From Brevibacillus brevis (GTDB taxonomy: Bacteria > Bacillota > Bacilli > Brevibacillales > Brevibacillaceae): a DNA stretch of 64,000 nt. Shown piece by piece: positions 62,979 through 64,000 of the stretch. The translations under genes were made by a program, and so were the position numbers. Location: the NCBI RefSeq assembly GCF_001039275.2, contig NZ_CP030117.1, positions 6,241,001 through 6,305,000 of the forward strand, read 5' to 3'. Below the pieces are notes generated by a model. The model had not been told where the DNA came from and ran no database searches. It saw nothing but the letters and a program-made list of their open reading frames with translations. The first letter of the stretch is position 1. Each line of letters opens with the position of its first letter.

Positions 62979-63791
62979 TTACTTAATAGCAACGCCGGCT
63001 GAATTGTCTACGATATATCGTTGTGCGAGGAAAAAGAGGAGTAACGGCGGAAGCGAGATCAATAATGTTACCGCCATCAGCCCGGTAGCCTCTACTTCAT
63101 ACATCCCTTTAAATTGCGCCAGTCCCAGCGTCAGCGTGTACTGGCTTTGGTCATTCAAGAAAATGAGTGGACCCAAGTAGTCGTTCCATGTGCCCAAGAT
63201 GTTGAATACACTCACCAAAATCAGAGCAGGCATCATCAACGGCATAATAATCCGTGCGTAAATCTGAAACGAACCGGCACCATCAATACGCGCCGCTTCA
63301 TCCAGCTCACGAGGAATGGTCAAAATAAACTGTCGCATGAGGAAAATATAAAACGCTGACCCGAAGAACGAAGGAACAATCAACGGCTTGAGCGTGTTGA
63401 TCCAGCCCAGATAGTTGAATTCCATGTACAGCGGGATCATCGTCACTTCCCACGGAATCATCATCGTGGCCAAAACGACCATGAACAGAAAATCTCTCCC
63501 TTTAAACGTAAACCGGGCAAAGCCGTACGCGACCAGCGAAGACGAAATCAACTGACCAATCGTGGTCAGGATCGTCACCGTCAACGAGTTTTCCAAATAC
63601 AGATGAAACGGCTGCGACATCCACGCATTCCCGAAGTTCTCCCAATGCAACACATCCGGAATCCATTTGGGTGGATACTGCAAAATCTCAGTATCTGACT
63701 TGAGCGCAGTAGAGATCATCCAGTAAAACGGTGCGAGAAACAGGAAAGAGAAAAAGATCAAGCTCGCATAAGCGACCGTTTTGCGTATCAA
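62979..63791 (-). CDS. Sugar ABC permease, MalG-type
   Basis: A 270-residue CUT1-family permease with six spans. The EAA loop reads DEAARIDGAGSFQIYARIIMPLMMP. The C-terminus ends VDNSAGVAIK, as usual for MalG-type proteins. The start is TTG 63791, overlapping the TGA of the upstream permease, with GGGGAGG upstream; ATG 63836 lies within that gene. Confidence 0.9.
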   Translation of the reverse strand: MIRKTVAYASLIFFSFLFLAPFYWMISTALKSDTEILQYPPKWIPDVLHWENFGNAWMSQPFHLYLENSLTVTILTTIGQLISSSLVAYGFARFTFKGRDFLFMVVLATMMIPWEVTMIPLYMEFNYLGWINTLKPLIVPSFFGSAFYIFLMRQFILTIPRELDEAARIDGAGSFQIYARIIMPLMMPALILVSVFNILGTWNDYLGPLIFLNDQSQYTLTLGLAQFKGMYEVEATGLMAVTLLISLPPLLLFFLAQRYIVDNSAGVAIK

Positions 63792-64000
63792 GCTTCCTCC
63801 CCTCCCCTGCGATTGTCGCCCTCGTAGTACACCCATTTGCCGGACGTTTTAAATACGAGGAAGGTCAATACCAAAATGATCACAAACATAAACCAGGAGT
63901 TCGCCGAAGCATATCCCATCTTGAAGTATTTGAAGGCGTTGTCATACGCGAACATGGCATAGAAATACGTAGACTGCAACGGTCCGCCTCCTGTGAGCAA
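63788..64000 (-). CDS. Sugar ABC permease, MalF-type (5' end outside window)
   Basis: Only the C-terminal 70 residues are visible. LTGGGPLQSTYFYAMFAYDNAF and KMGYASANSWFMFVIILVLT are diagnostic of MalF/LacF-type permeases. It couples to the MalG-type gene by a TTGA overlap. The rest of the operon, including the binding protein, is beyond the right edge. Confidence 0.9.
   Translation of the reverse strand: MLTGGGPLQSTYFYAMFAYDNAFKYFKMGYASANSWFMFVIILVLTFLVFKTSGKWVYYEGDNRRGGEEA

Overview
The window looks like chromosome of an aerobic, spore-forming Bacilli species, most likely Brevibacillus or a close Paenibacillaceae relative. The basis is moderate GC, strong AGGAGG-type ribosome binding sites with frequent TTG/GTG starts, many U-tailed hairpin terminators, BlaI/BlaR, RocB, YhgE, GbsR and HxlR family proteins, SigL (sigma-54) activators and a collagen-like spore-surface type protein. 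The genus is inferred from family content, not from a database match. I found no rRNA, tRNA, CRISPR array, insertion sequence or origin. No gene-free gap exceeds about 300 bases.

Layout. 1-8 kb: a truncated sigma-54 activator, a 53-aa membrane protein that appears to start at ATT, a leucine-rich-repeat-like protein, a methyltransferase, a BlaI/BlaR1-type pair with its operators, then an arylamine N-acetyltransferase and MFS pair. 8-18 kb: a sigma-54 activator divergent from a seven-gene catabolic operon (dehydrogenase, two divergent glycine-decarboxylase-like PLP subunits, a polar amino-acid ABC importer, a RocB-like M20 peptidase) with a clear -24/-12 promoter and upstream palindromes. 18-25 kb: a MarR/MFS pair sharing an operator, an HxlR regulator divergent from an NTF2-like gene, and a YhgE/Pip protein with tandem heptad-like repeats. 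24.6-34.4 kb: a 1.3-kb-residue surface metallophosphoesterase, an SMR transporter, a HAD phosphatase and a 2-aminoethylphosphonate-type ABC transporter whose binding-protein gene is frameshifted, then a GbsR-family regulator. 34.4-37.5 kb: a Fur-box siderophore uptake operon without its own ATPase.

37.7-47.9 kb is the most unusual part. It holds three glycosyltransferases, two methyltransferases, a metallo-beta-lactamase-fold protein with an altered metal site, and a family of four small proteins plus one decayed relic. All family members share a roughly 90-residue domain, and one carries it in front of a Thr-rich collagen-like repeat and a BclA-like C-terminal domain. I read this as a spore-surface (exosporium-type) glycoprotein locus with its own modification enzymes.

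47.9-64 kb: a PhnA-like zinc ribbon protein, a single-chain histidine kinase/response regulator fusion, a class C beta-lactamase-like membrane protein, an FMN reductase, a MacAB-type exporter next to a VanRS-like two-component system with a long split hairpin between them, a glutamine-type ABC importer, and the start of a carbohydrate operon (two sugar permeases, DUF624 protein, GH63-like glycosidase) that runs off the right edge.
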